Numbered from the stretch's first letter, positions 34,626 to 43,689 are shown. The stretch is DNA of 64,000 nucleotides from Solibacillus sp. FSL R7-0682 (GCF_038005985.1 NZ_JBBOUI010000001.1:1942001-2006000), one strand, 5' to 3'. The notes: generated by a model not told the origin, from the letters alone. Translations and numbers: made by a program.

Positions 34626-35594
34626 TTAATAGGATGAAGTAAATGCTTCTATTTCTTTAGTCATTTCCTTATAATTTTGCCAATGCAAGTAATGATGCCC
34701 ACTTAATGAAATAAGCTTACGGTGGTCCACGTGTTGTAGCTGAAGTTCATAAAAGCGTTTTGTCGATTTTCCATCTTCTGCTACGCGATGATCCTCTTTC
34801 ATAAAAATCATGACAGGAAGCGATGTAGGAAAGTCCAAACTTTTTGTCTTTTCAATCGTATTCTCCAGTTCATTTGCTTCATCGATAATATTTTTATTGT
34901 AGCCTTTCCAAGCTGTCAGTTTTTCCGCTATAGTTAAATTCTCTACTGAATATGTATGTTCTTCAGCGAGTGGTAAAGTATTAACTAGATTAAACTGTAG
35001 ACTTAGACGAGCGATCCCACTAGGTGCTAAGAAACGAAATGATGATGGAATCTTTGGGACAGGCTCATTAAAATAATCGATCGCTTGTGGTAGGGTAGGA
35101 TCAATCCCGATAACTGCTTCCACTTCAGCTGGATAATGATGGGCATAATACATCGTATAAATCCCAGCTACGGAATGGGGCATGAATATATAAGGACCAT
35201 CAATTTGAGATGTTTGCAATGCTAATCGTATTTCTTCTACAATATGCTCAACCGTTCTTTTTCGATCCGTTAGATCACTCCAGCCGTAACCATAAGGCTC
35301 GACGACAGCGACTTTAAAGTTTTCCGCTAATTCATTGATTAGTGGTTCAAAGTCAAGAACAGGCGCTGTCGTTCCTAAGCCAGGTAAGAGGACTATCGTT
35401 TTTTCCCCATCGCCTTTTACATAAACATGCATTTTACGATTATCTAAGGACACGTAATATCCAGGTGCCGGATAGTACTTTTGCTCATATAGCTTCATTC
35501 CGTGATGACCAATTACTAAAGTAAAAAAAAGTACTGCTAATAGTAATAAAAAGGATTGAATGATTTTTCCTAGTTGGATTTTTTTTAATGACAT
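34626..35594 (-). CDS. membrane-anchored alpha/beta hydrolase
   Basis: 322 residues from ATG 35594, with GAGGTG upstream (GTG 35603 lies inside that site). One N-terminal membrane helix (about residues 11-30) places the enzyme outside the membrane. Hydrolase motifs: TIVLLPGLGTTAP (oxyanion region), nucleophile in MPHSVAGIYTM (Ser, with PHSVAG instead of the usual GxSxG), Asp in FMKEDHRV and His in LSGHHYLHW. The altered elbow resembles epoxide-hydrolase/esterase relatives found in Bacillales. The substrate is unknown. It is monocistronic. Confidence 0.8.
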   Translation of the reverse strand: MSLKKIQLGKIIQSFLLLLAVLFFTLVIGHHGMKLYEQKYYPAPGYYVSLDNRKMHVYVKGDGEKTIVLLPGLGTTAPVLDFEPLINELAENFKVAVVEPYGYGWSDLTDRKRTVEHIVEEIRLALQTSQIDGPYIFMPHSVAGIYTMYYAHHYPAEVEAVIGIDPTLPQAIDYFNEPVPKIPSSFRFLAPSGIARLSLQFNLVNTLPLAEEHTYSVENLTIAEKLTAWKGYNKNIIDEANELENTIEKTKSLDFPTSLPVMIFMKEDHRVAEDGKSTKRFYELQLQHVDHRKLISLSGHHYLHWQNYKEMTKEIEAFTSSY

Positions 35595-35743
35595 GACGTT
35601 CACCTCTAACGATTACTTTAAGAAAAGATGAATCATGTCACCATCGATTTGTCATTCCTCTATGTGACAATTTTGTCATTTATTCTTTTCCGTTCAAAAA
35701 GAGCAGAACCGTTTTTAAGGTGACCCCAGATTGTTATACATTT

Positions 35744-36145
35744 TTAATGAATGGTTTCCTCTGTTTCCCTTACAATCATCCACTGTCCATCAATTAAACG
35801 CCAATTTTCAATCGTAAATAATCGAGCTAAAACCGTATTGTTTTTCTCGACCAATTGCTCAAAAAATACAACTGCATTTTCTGCATTTCTAAGGCGGATA
35901 ACGCGATTGTCGAACTTTTTAGTGGCGCCTAAAAAATGGATCACCGATTGGTTCATACCAGATATGGCCTCATGTTTATTAAAAAATATAGGCTTTTCAT
36001 TAGTATCTCGGAAAAAGGCTACGTAATATTTTTCAGTCATTCGATCTAATGAAGCGGTGTCTCCAGTCAACATTGCAGCATTCCAATCCGCAATATACGC
36101 ATCATGCATTTTAGTAAATTCGATTAAGACATTTTTTTCAGTCAT
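35744..36145 (-). CDS. NTF2-like (SnoaL/DUF4440-type) protein
   Basis: 133 residues. An N-terminal helix pair (LIEFTKMHDAYIADWNAAML) followed by a curved sheet ending LFTIENWRLIDGQWMIVRE is the standard NTF2-like fold, where the WRL..W pattern of the last strands is diagnostic. The family includes small-molecule isomerases and binding proteins. Catalytic residues cannot be assigned. ATG after AGAGAGGCG. It is separated from the DJ-1-like gene upstream by 61 bases on the same strand, so the two may be co-transcribed. Confidence 0.75.
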   Translation of the reverse strand: MTEKNVLIEFTKMHDAYIADWNAAMLTGDTASLDRMTEKYYVAFFRDTNEKPIFFNKHEAISGMNQSVIHFLGATKKFDNRVIRLRNAENAVVFFEQLVEKNNTVLARLFTIENWRLIDGQWMIVRETEETIH

Positions 36146-36206
36146 TTGATTCGCCTCTCTTTATCGATTTTTTATTAAAATTAATTTCAGCCCGTTTAAT
36201 AAACCA

Positions 36207-36758
36207 TTATCTAATACCTTCTCGATACCAGCCTTCATCAAATTCAAGCTGTAATGCTTTTGCAAACATTACTCCCCAAGTAATAAATGATACGCCCAAT
36301 GCTGTAATCAAATTGCCATCCTGCACGACTAATTCATTTACATAATTTGCATCATCAAACAAGCGTGAATTAACACGTGCTTCTTCAAATAGACCAACTG
36401 TATAGTTTTTATTTGTAAGTAAGCCTGCTTTTGCTAGTAATGCTGGCGAACTCGAAATACTAGCGATTATAAAGTGTTCTTGATTAGCTATGTTTTTAAT
36501 AAAGTCTATATATGTATGATTTTCGAGTACTTTAAAAATATCCATGCATCCAGTTAATAGAAGACTATCAAAATCTTCGACATGAATTTCATCAATTGTT
36601 TGATCGGCTATGACGGATAACCCGGCTTCACCAATAATAGGATTTCTATCGAGAGAGATTACCGAAATAGGTTTTCCCCCTTGCATTAAAAGTGATAAAG
36701 CCGTAGTCAATTCATATTCACTAAATTGTGGGTAAAGAAGAATTGCTGTTTTTTTCAA
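36207..36758 (-). CDS. DJ-1/PfpI-family protein with the nucleophile Cys replaced
   Basis: 183 residues. TTG start after ATAGGAGG. The fold markers are present: KKTAILLYPQFSEYELTTAL with the conserved Glu, DFDSLLLTGCMD, then the elbow IIASISSSPALLAKAGLL. Here the usual A-I-C-x-A-P Cys is Ser, and a C-terminal VVQDGNLITALG strand follows. Without the Cys the classical deglycase or chaperone chemistry is unlikely, so it may act as a ligand-binding protein. It is monocistronic or paired with the NTF2-like gene. Confidence 0.8.
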   Translation of the reverse strand: MKKTAILLYPQFSEYELTTALSLLMQGGKPISVISLDRNPIIGEAGLSVIADQTIDEIHVEDFDSLLLTGCMDIFKVLENHTYIDFIKNIANQEHFIIASISSSPALLAKAGLLTNKNYTVGLFEEARVNSRLFDDANYVNELVVQDGNLITALGVSFITWGVMFAKALQLEFDEGWYREGIR

Positions 36759-36897
36759 AGTTATACCTCCTATTACATGGAAAAAATGTTTAATTTAATA
36801 ATATAATAGAAGTGAAGAATAGTCGAAAAAATATAGAATTTTATTGTTTCCTATAATTCTTTTTAACAATCAGAAAATTGTTGTAAGGAGGGTGCGA

Positions 36898-37302
36898 ATG
36901 ATTTTTGAAATAACAAACCAAATCCGTGTTTCAAATTTTCAAGAAGGACAAATCTGGTATGAAAGTTTCTTAAATAGGAAACCGGATTATATTCCACATG
37001 AAGGATTTGCAGAATGGGAGCTCATTCCTGGTTGCTGGTTGCAAGTTGCAGAAGGAACGACAACTGAAGGATGCGGACCAATTCGTCTAGGGGTTTCTAA
37101 CTTGGAAGCAGAAAAGGAAAGACTAATAAAAACACTAAACATTGAAACTTTTGACATACAATCAAGACGAGAAGTTCCAGTGAAATGGGCGACTTTTACA
37201 GATCCATGGGGGAATCAACTAGGCTTATTCGAATATTTGGATAAGAACGAAGAAAAACAGCGAATCAAAACGATTATTGGAACGTGGGAAGTTAATAAAT
37301 GA
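36898..37302 (+). CDS. VOC-family protein, 134 aa
   Basis: ATG 36898 has AAGGAGGG upstream. The open frame to 36844 is untranslated leader. It has a single glyoxalase-fold module pair: NQIRVSNFQEGQIWYESFLN at the start and ATFTDPWGNQLGLFEYLD at the end. The usual metal-ligand Glu of the last strand is kept (LFEYL), while the first His position is Gln/Arg, so a catalytic metal site is doubtful. It resembles bleomycin-resistance-type binding proteins. A terminator follows. Confidence 0.82.
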   Translation: MIFEITNQIRVSNFQEGQIWYESFLNRKPDYIPHEGFAEWELIPGCWLQVAEGTTTEGCGPIRLGVSNLEAEKERLIKTLNIETFDIQSRREVPVKWATFTDPWGNQLGLFEYLDKNEEKQRIKTIIGTWEVNK

Positions 37303-37315
37303 CTAGTTGAACGGG

Positions 37316-37345
37316 ACTTCAAGCTTCTTGAAGTTCTTTTGTTTT
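37316..37345 (+). terminator. Rho-independent terminator
   Basis: ACTTCAAG (37316-37323) and CTTGAAGT (37327-37334) form a stem with a 3-nt loop, followed by TCTTTTGTTTT. Confidence 0.78.
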
Positions 37346-37453
37346 GAATAAAAATAGCTTATGTTTCAATAATAAAAAATTATCATAGTAAGTAAATCGA
37401 TTATTGTTTAATATAAGAATGTATGTTCTGTGTTCTTGTTAAGGGGGAGAAAC

Positions 37454-39235
37454 GTGGATAAATTAAATCAAAATTGGAATTTAGAAGTTATTTATAACAG
37501 TACCAATGAACTGCATGTTTATTTACATCAACTTGAAGAAGATTTACAGGTGTTAGCTCGAGGAATCAATAGTTTTTCTACCATAAGTATAGTAGATGCA
37601 AATAAAATGAAGATTCTACTTTTAGATTTAGGAATGAATAAAGGGAAGCTGTCGCAAGCAACCTCATATATCACTTGTTTACTTGCACAAAATCCATTGG
37701 ACGAAAAGGCCACCCTGTTACAAGGAAAGGTTACTAAATTAAGCAGTCAATTTGAACATACGTTAACTAAAGCGAAAAATATAATCGCTCAAATTTCTCC
37801 GGAATTGTGGGAAGTGTTGATTGAATCTCCAATTGTTAACGATTTTAAATTTATTTTAATAGAGTGGCGCAATGCGGGGAATACATCGCTAACACATAAT
37901 GAACAAGCGATGCTATCAAGTTTAATGACAGATGGCTATCATGCATGGGGACAAATGTACCAAACTTTGATGGGGAATTTAAAAATTGAGCTGCAAATTG
38001 AAGGGAAAAAACATACATATTCAGTTGGCCAAGCTTTGAATTTACGTGCCCATCCTGATGAGCACATTCGTAAGTTCGCTCATGAATCATTAGAAAAGGA
38101 ATGGGCTGAGCATCAACAAAACTTTGCAAAAATATTAAACCATTTAGTCGGTTTCCGTATTCAAATGAATCAATTGCAAGGCATTGAAGATGCGTTAGAC
38201 GAGCCATTACGTAAAAATCGTATGAAAAAGAAAACGCTTGACGCCATGTGGTCGGCGGTAAGTAAACATAAGCAGCCATTTGTCTCGTATTTAAACCATA
38301 AAGCGAAAATGAATCATGATGGAAAAATGCAAGCATTTAACTTTTGGGCGCCTATAGCATCAGTCGGCAATAAAATTCATTTTGATGATGCGATCAATCT
38401 AATCGTTGAACATTTTAGTAAGTTTGGACCGAAACTAAAAGCCTTTGCTGTAAATGCTTTTGAAGACGGGTGGGTTGAAGCAGAAAATCGCCCTGGAAAA
38501 TCATCCGTTGCATTTTGTGCTAGTTTCCCTATGTCAGCAGAATCACGTGTTTTTATGACATTTGATGGCACGATGAAGAGTGTTTTGACGCTTGTTCATG
38601 AATTAGGTCATGCTTTTCACAATTTCGCAATGACTGATATTTCGGGCTTGAATAGGGAGTATCCATTAAGTATTGCAGAAACAGCATCCACATTTGCCGA
38701 AATGATTGTTTTGGAAGCCGCTATGGAAAATGCAACTTCCATTCAAGAAAAGATATCGTTACTAGATGAAAAATTTAAACGAAGCGTGATGAATTTTATG
38801 AATATTCATAGCCGTTTCCTTTTTGAATTGAAGTTTTATGAAGAACGAAAAAAGGGACTAGTAGCGGTTCATCGAATAAATGAATTGATGCATGAAGCCA
38901 TAAAGGAGGGATATGAAGATTCCGTTGAAGAGGTATCAGTATATACATGGCTTTGGACACCACATTTTTATATAACAAAAGCACCATTTTATAATTTTCC
39001 ATATACATTTGGCTATTTATTTTCTTTATGCTTATTTGCAAAGTATAAAGAAATGGGCACGGCCTTTGAAAATGCATACATCCAATTGCTACGAGACTCA
39101 GGAAAAATGTCAACTGAGGAACTAGTGTTAAAGCATTTAAATGAAGACATTACATCAGAAGAATTTTGGGAAAAGGGCTTGAAGTTATGTGTACAAGATG
39201 TGGAGTTATTTCTACAATTAACGGCGTTAAATTGA
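37454..39235 (+). CDS. M3-family oligoendopeptidase (PepF-type)
   Basis: 593 residues from GTG 37454, preceded by AAGGGGGAG. It is a zinc metallopeptidase with the active-site motif HELGH at about residue 382 in VLTLVHELGHAFHNFAM, and the third ligand Glu in LSIAETASTFAEMIV. The N-terminal helical half forms the closing channel that limits substrates to short peptides. The family degrades oligopeptides in the cytoplasm, and in Bacillus also affects signalling peptides. There is no signal peptide. It is monocistronic. Confidence 0.9.
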   Translation: MDKLNQNWNLEVIYNSTNELHVYLHQLEEDLQVLARGINSFSTISIVDANKMKILLLDLGMNKGKLSQATSYITCLLAQNPLDEKATLLQGKVTKLSSQFEHTLTKAKNIIAQISPELWEVLIESPIVNDFKFILIEWRNAGNTSLTHNEQAMLSSLMTDGYHAWGQMYQTLMGNLKIELQIEGKKHTYSVGQALNLRAHPDEHIRKFAHESLEKEWAEHQQNFAKILNHLVGFRIQMNQLQGIEDALDEPLRKNRMKKKTLDAMWSAVSKHKQPFVSYLNHKAKMNHDGKMQAFNFWAPIASVGNKIHFDDAINLIVEHFSKFGPKLKAFAVNAFEDGWVEAENRPGKSSVAFCASFPMSAESRVFMTFDGTMKSVLTLVHELGHAFHNFAMTDISGLNREYPLSIAETASTFAEMIVLEAAMENATSIQEKISLLDEKFKRSVMNFMNIHSRFLFELKFYEERKKGLVAVHRINELMHEAIKEGYEDSVEEVSVYTWLWTPHFYITKAPFYNFPYTFGYLFSLCLFAKYKEMGTAFENAYIQLLRDSGKMSTEELVLKHLNEDITSEEFWEKGLKLCVQDVELFLQLTALN

Positions 39236-39348
39236 TCTTTGGCTGAAGATTTTTAAGCTCATTATGCAGGAAGAAATACAGAAGAATATTTTGAAAATTA
39301 GATTTTTAAATGGTCCTTTAACAGATGAAAAATGTCCATTAATACCTT

Positions 39349-39445
39349 AATATTGGCTATTAACTCTCATATTGGGTATTAACAAGCCAATATTTTCTAT
39401 TAATTTACAATTAAGGTCATTTATTTGCTCAAAATTGGCTATATT
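39349..39445. repeat. degenerate short direct repeats
   Basis: TATTGGCTATTAA (39351), TATTGGGTATTAA (39370), TATTTTCTATTAA (39391) and AATTGGCTATATTA (near 39434) recur at ~20-40-base spacing in a non-coding stretch. They are too short and unequal for a CRISPR array. The remainder of 39236-39563 shows nothing else. Confidence 0.45.
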
Positions 39446-39563
39446 ATTTTAACTTTGTCCATTAAAAATGAGGGCTAAGTAATGTTACTACAATCAAATT
39501 GGAAATGTCTATCTAGAGTGCTTCGTACAGTCAATTCGTTATTAGGAATAAAACACCAAACAT

Positions 39564-39605
39564 AAAAATACCATCATTTTGAATGAGTCAAAGTGATGGT
39601 ATTTT
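39564..39605. terminator. bidirectional terminator
   Basis: AAAATACCATCA and TGATGGTATTTT form a long stem with flanking A/T pairs, with T tracts on both strands. It serves the M3 peptidase (plus, distant) and the RNHCP gene (minus). Confidence 0.75.
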
Positions 39606-39635
39606 CCATTGGCACGACGTACCCTTGGGAATAAT

Positions 39636-39953
39636 TTAGACAGGTGTTAAGGTCGTCATTAAACTTAAAATATCATCCTCTTGTATTGTATTAACAGCGA
39701 TTTTATTGCGCTGTAATTTACCACAAGTTTGGCATTCGTGAACAATTTGATAGCCTTTTTTCCCTGAATAATCAAGACGAATTGGTCGCATTAGACCTTT
39801 ACAAGTACTTAAACGATCGCCTGGCTTCTGATCAAGATGCTTTGAAAATAAACAAAATGGACAATGGTTTCGAAAGCTTCCATTGCTTAATGGTTTGATG
39901 TGTGCTTGACAATTTTCACATTGAAAAGCAGTATTTTCGGTTTTTCTACTCAA
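39636..39953 (-). CDS. RNHCP-domain protein
   Basis: 105 residues from TTG 39953, preceded by GGAGGAG. The longer frame to 40055 runs into sequence that looks non-coding. It shows three Cys pairs with the signature RNHCPFCLFSKHLD plus FQCENCQAH and HECQTCG, so it likely binds zinc. STCKGLMRPIRLDY lies between them. This is the RNHCP domain, whose function is not established. Small size and zinc knuckles suggest nucleic-acid or ribosome contact (inference). Confidence 0.85.
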   Translation of the reverse strand: MSRKTENTAFQCENCQAHIKPLSNGSFRNHCPFCLFSKHLDQKPGDRLSTCKGLMRPIRLDYSGKKGYQIVHECQTCGKLQRNKIAVNTIQEDDILSLMTTLTPV

Positions 39954-39959
39954 CGTATC

Positions 39960-40235
39960 TCCTCCAAGATGAATATTCATCTGAAGGAAAGGGTTCCGTT
40001 TGTTTTCCAATCTATAAGATAGCTTCAGGCTTTGAAGGAGAATGGACAAATTCACCGTCTAATTTTATTAAACGATTACTTCTAGTTCCTACTTCACAAA
40101 GGCGTATTGCATCCTTTGATCCGGACCACGATTGACTTTATGTATTTGAACCAACCACTGTAAGACGGACTGCTCCACCTTCCACTAGTAAGTGTTCATC
40201 CTTCATCACTGACAAGGGCATCCGTCCCCTAAAAG
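39960..40235 (-). ncRNA. candidate structured RNA/leader upstream of the RNHCP gene
   Basis: A gene-free stretch that is clearly GC-richer than its flanks (27 of 60 bases are G/C at 40141-40200). It has several local pairings on the minus strand: 40164-40169 with 40221-40226 (TCCGTC/GACGGA), 40097-40102 with 40113-40118 (CAAAGG/CCTTTG) and 40023-40027 with 40033-40037 (CTTCA/TGAAG). In a low-GC genome such a profile marks structured RNA. No known riboswitch or T-box motif is recognised. Confidence 0.45.
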
Positions 40236-40433
40236 ACACGTTTGTGAGTTTTTAAATTATGCATAAACCGCTCCATTTCATAAATAATTAATAATTATTC
40301 CCTAACTATATTTTACCACTTTATTACACGGAAAGAAGGTAGAATGTAAAAATCGTTGGCAATAAACATGTTAGCACGTGTAAATAATTTGGTAAATTTT
40401 AGCAAAAATAAATTTTCCATATAACGTTATTTA

Positions 40434-40483
40434 TTGACTTAATTTAACAATGGTGATATGGTTGGTTACACAAGTAACTAACC
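40434..40483 (+). promoter_or_regulatory. promoter and operator of the first GntR-ABC cassette
   Basis: -35 TTGACT (40434-40439), a 17-base spacer and -10 TATGGT (40457-40462). An inverted repeat GGTTGGTTAC (40460-40469) / GTAACTAACC (40474-40483), with one mismatch, overlaps the -10 and the likely transcript start. This is the expected position for autorepression by the GntR protein encoded next. Confidence 0.7.
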
Positions 40484-40506
40484 GAACAACTTTTGGAGGA
40501 GGTAAC

Positions 40507-40857
40507 GTGAAACATTCATTAACGAATGAAAAACCGATTTACCAGCAAATACGTGAAAGAATCGAAGATAGTATTCTTGATGGCGTACTCAATGCAGAAG
40601 ATCAAATTCCTTCAAAAAATGAATTTGCGAAGGAATTTCAAATTAATCCAGCAACGGCGGGGAAGGGGGTTAATGAATTAGTCGATAAAGGGATAATTTA
40701 TAAAAGGCGAGGTATAGGCATGTTTGTTAGCCCAAATGCCCGTGATATTTTAGTTGAAGAACGAAAGCAACAATTTACATCTCAATTTATTGAACCACTT
40801 AAGGCAGAAGCACGACGTTTAGGTATTTCAGAAGAAGAATTACGAAAAATGTTATAA
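40507..40857 (+). CDS. GntR-family (YtrA-type) transcriptional repressor
   Basis: 116 residues from GTG 40507, preceded by GGAGGAGG. The N-terminal winged helix (PIYQQIRERIEDSILDGVL, IPSKNEFAKEFQINPATAGK, KGIIYKRRGIGMFV) is followed by only a ~40-residue dimerisation tail, as in the YtrA subfamily that controls neighbouring ABC transporter genes. It is the first gene of a three-gene operon and lies directly downstream of a dyad operator, so autoregulation is likely. The inducer is unknown; cell-wall antibiotics induce related systems. Confidence 0.88.
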   Translation: MKHSLTNEKPIYQQIRERIEDSILDGVLNAEDQIPSKNEFAKEFQINPATAGKGVNELVDKGIIYKRRGIGMFVSPNARDILVEERKQQFTSQFIEPLKAEARRLGISEEELRKML

Positions 40858-40869
40858 AGGAGCATCTGA

Positions 40870-41736
40870 ATGAAAATTGAAGTATGTAACATCACAAAAA
40901 AATATAAAGAGCATGTTGTTTTAAATAATTTGAGCTTTACTATTGAAGAGCCAAGTATTATCGGCTTTCTAGGTCATAATGGGGCAGGGAAAACGACATT
41001 TTTAAATATATTATCGGGGTTAATACCAGCAACTTCCGGTGAAATCAATATTAATAATCAACTAGTATTTAACAATAGTGCAGTACTTCAAGATATTTGT
41101 TTTATTGCAGAGACGGATAATTTTCAATTAGAAATGACTGTGGAACAAACGTTGAAGGCCAATCATTATTTTTACCCAAATTGGGATAATCAATTGGCAA
41201 AACAATTAATTTGTGAATTTTCACTGCCATTAAAAGGAAAGATTAAAAACCTATCGAAAGGTATGGTATCTGCACTTGGCATTATTGTCGGGTTAGCTAG
41301 TCAAGCGAAAATAACTATTTTTGATGAGCCGTATATTGGACTGGACGTAGCAGCAAGAAGTAAATTTTACGATTTATTATTAGAACAACAGGATATGAAT
41401 CCTCGGCAATTTATTCTTTCAACTCATCTAATTGATGAAGTAAGTAGTATTTTTGATAAGGTAATAATTGTTCAAGAGGGGAATTTACTTTTATATAAAG
41501 ACTTCATTGATTGGGATGAAACAATTATATCAGTCAGAGGACATAAAGAAGCAGTGGATATGGTAGCGAGCAAGCATACGGTTTTATATGAGCAACTATT
41601 TATGAATGAAAAAATGGCTGTTTTATATGTAACGAATTCAGATGCCCATTTTGATACAGTAAAGGTAGAACGTCTTTCGATACAAGATTTATTAGTTTAT
41701 TTAAGCAAAAAAAATAAGGGAGGGATCGCAATATGA
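40870..41736 (+). CDS. ABC transporter ATPase (YtrB-like)
   Basis: 288 residues. Walker A GHNGAGKTT (residues ~36-44), signature region LSKGMVSALG (degenerate LSGGQ), Walker B ITIFDEPYIGLDV and the switch His of STHLIDE are visible. The C-terminal ~75 residues after the ATPase core are typical of exporter ATPases that work with a single membrane subunit. It is twelve bases after the GntR gene and overlaps the permease gene by four (ATGA). It probably exports or detoxifies a peptide-like compound. Confidence 0.88.
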   Translation: MKIEVCNITKKYKEHVVLNNLSFTIEEPSIIGFLGHNGAGKTTFLNILSGLIPATSGEININNQLVFNNSAVLQDICFIAETDNFQLEMTVEQTLKANHYFYPNWDNQLAKQLICEFSLPLKGKIKNLSKGMVSALGIIVGLASQAKITIFDEPYIGLDVAARSKFYDLLLEQQDMNPRQFILSTHLIDEVSSIFDKVIIVQEGNLLLYKDFIDWDETIISVRGHKEAVDMVASKHTVLYEQLFMNEKMAVLYVTNSDAHFDTVKVERLSIQDLLVYLSKKNKGGIAI

Positions 41737-42428
41737 ATATTTATAAAGGCAGCTTCTTTGTTTTTTTTCAAAGCTATAAAAAGCAGATGATTACTTTCTG
41801 GACAATTTTATTGTTAATAATTGCTTCCTCATTTGCGATTACTTACTTTGTTAAACAAGAAATACAATTATTTATATCTATTTCAGTACCTGTCTATGTA
41901 TTCTTTGTCATTATCGGCTCTAAGTTTTTAACGAATACGTTTAATTATTTATTAAGGCTTGGAATGAGTAGAGGACATTATATTAAAATAACGGGTGCAA
42001 TTTTTATCATCGTTAGTTTATTCAGTGGGCTTTTTTTAGCAATTATTCATGAACTTTTTGCGCTGTTGAAAAAGAACTTTATTTCCAATGAATTATTAGT
42101 CATACATCCTAGCTATTTTTTTGATAACTCTTTATCCTTTTCTTCTATCTTCATTTCAGATTTTGTCATTCTACTTTTATGTCTCGTTAGTGGCTTGATT
42201 ACAAATTATGCTTTTTATCGATTTGGTACAGTAGGGGGTTATTCTTTAATAGGCTTGAGTGCATTCTTTGTCATTATTGCAATGCCTTTAGAATGGTATA
42301 GCGGTGTATATGAGTTCGTAGTTAATTTATCTTTCTTCTTAGTTTGCCTTGGAATAGCCATTATTAGTATACTTTTATTTTCATTGATGGCATTTGTACT
42401 AAGAGCGCTTCCTGCAGTTCCAGTGTAA
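41733..42428 (+). CDS. ABC transporter membrane subunit
   Basis: 231 residues with six hydrophobic segments (about residues 20-40, 48-70, 90-112, 140-160, 168-188, 195-225), no periplasmic domain and no binding motif. Start overlap ATGA with the ATPase implies coupled translation. This is the typical ABC-2-like permease partner of YtrB-type ATPases. The substrate is unknown. Confidence 0.82.
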   Translation: MNIYKGSFFVFFQSYKKQMITFWTILLLIIASSFAITYFVKQEIQLFISISVPVYVFFVIIGSKFLTNTFNYLLRLGMSRGHYIKITGAIFIIVSLFSGLFLAIIHELFALLKKNFISNELLVIHPSYFFDNSLSFSSIFISDFVILLLCLVSGLITNYAFYRFGTVGGYSLIGLSAFFVIIAMPLEWYSGVYEFVVNLSFFLVCLGIAIISILLFSLMAFVLRALPAVPV

Positions 42429-42448
42429 ATAATTTAAATCGGAAATGA

Positions 42449-42484
42449 AAGGCATGGATTGTATGCAAACGTAATCCATGCCTT
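42449..42484. terminator. hairpin between convergent ABC cassettes
   Basis: AAGGCATGGATT (42449-42460) pairs perfectly with AATCCATGCCTT (42473-42484). The U tract is weak on both strands, but it sits between two convergent operons. Confidence 0.6.
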
Positions 42485-42513
42485 CGTTATGTTGAGGGGG
42501 AGGGAAATGTAAC

Positions 42514-43689
42514 CTACTTATCTTCCACTTGATAAATGTCATAGAAATGTGTTTGTAAATTCTTTTGGGCACCGCTCTGAGTAATCTTTCCTTCAAATAA
42601 AACATCAGTTGTTTCTAGGTCATGGATTAGTAATACATATTGAATATCATCACCAACTATAACGTCATCGGCATGTACACTGTATAGCTTATTTTCTATT
42701 TCTCGTATTGTTTGAATTTCATTCGAAATAGGTAAGGGGAAGCTAACTGACTCATGCCATTGTTTCGACTCAATGTTATATTGGTATCCCTTAATACCTG
42801 TTTCTAATCGATTAAAAACATATAATTTTTCATTATTTAAGAACGTGTACGTGTAATCCATTTTCGATCTTACTTCATTTGGTAATTCTAGTTTTTCCGT
42901 GTTTTCACTTTGAAAATCGTATACATATAAATCCGTCGGGGCAGATGGAGCAGGAGTATTAGATTCAAACTTTTCTACATTGTAAATAAAATAGCGATTA
43001 TTGTCTGATACTCCATTGTAGTTTCTAAAATATGAGTCTTTATCATTTATGGCAAGTAATGTTTCTTTTGTTATAGCCTGTTGCTCCTCATCAATTGTAA
43101 AGGCATATAACGAGCTCCCAGCATTCGTCGTATGAAGTTCCACTATTAATTTGATTTCACCGTCTACATGATAGATGCTTTTGATACTCGCCATTTGGTA
43201 GATAGTTGATAATTGACTTGTAAGCTCGAATTTTTGCCTCTTTTCCGTCTCTTTATCCAAAATTTCAACTTCGATATTAACGGCTCTTTTATTCCATTCT
43301 TTAGTATTATAGTTTTCCGTACCGATATAAATCATTCGATTATCATTGATTAAAAAGTTACTATAAGGATTTTTACCTCGTACAAAGCTACGGTATTCTC
43401 CTAGCTGATTATTTAATGATAATGGCAAAGGCGAAAATGCATTAATAACCATAGAATCCCCATATTGACTAATCAATCCATCCTTAGTTAACGAATAATT
43501 TCTCCAAATATAATTATTAGTCGGGATGGAAACCTCGAGGATTAGATTCTCAATTTCTGCTTCATTTCCACTTACTTTTTCGATTTTATAATCAAAATTT
43601 TTGTTTGCGATAGCTGACTGAATATAATACGTACTTATTGTTAGTACTATAACTACACTCATCGCAATAAATTTCCAATATTTTTTCAT
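42514..43689 (-). CDS. membrane-anchored extracellular beta-propeller-like protein
   Basis: 391 residues from ATG 43689, with ATGGAGGGAGAG upstream. The longer frame to 43758 overlaps the permease gene. One N-terminal membrane helix (about residues 7-27) is followed by ~360 residues of beta-rich repeats (NNRYFIYNVEKF, TDLYVYDFQSENTEKLELPN, NEKLYVFNRLETGIKGYQYN), probably a propeller outside the membrane. It is the fourth gene of the minus-strand GntR-ABC cassette. A role as accessory or sensor subunit is inferred from this position. Confidence 0.7.
   Translation of the reverse strand: MKKYWKFIAMSVVIVLTISTYYIQSAIANKNFDYKIEKVSGNEAEIENLILEVSIPTNNYIWRNYSLTKDGLISQYGDSMVINAFSPLPLSLNNQLGEYRSFVRGKNPYSNFLINDNRMIYIGTENYNTKEWNKRAVNIEVEILDKETEKRQKFELTSQLSTIYQMASIKSIYHVDGEIKLIVELHTTNAGSSLYAFTIDEEQQAITKETLLAINDKDSYFRNYNGVSDNNRYFIYNVEKFESNTPAPSAPTDLYVYDFQSENTEKLELPNEVRSKMDYTYTFLNNEKLYVFNRLETGIKGYQYNIESKQWHESVSFPLPISNEIQTIREIENKLYSVHADDVIVGDDIQYVLLIHDLETTDVLFEGKITQSGAQKNLQTHFYDIYQVEDK

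Noticed and set aside
39349-39445. CRISPR array
   Set aside because: Repeats are only ~13 bases, differ from each other and have uneven spacing; no cas genes are in the window.
39902-40135. 77-codon plus-strand frame opposite the RNHCP leader
   Set aside because: No ribosome binding site, overlaps the RNHCP gene start on the other strand and covers the hairpin-rich region, which is better read as RNA.
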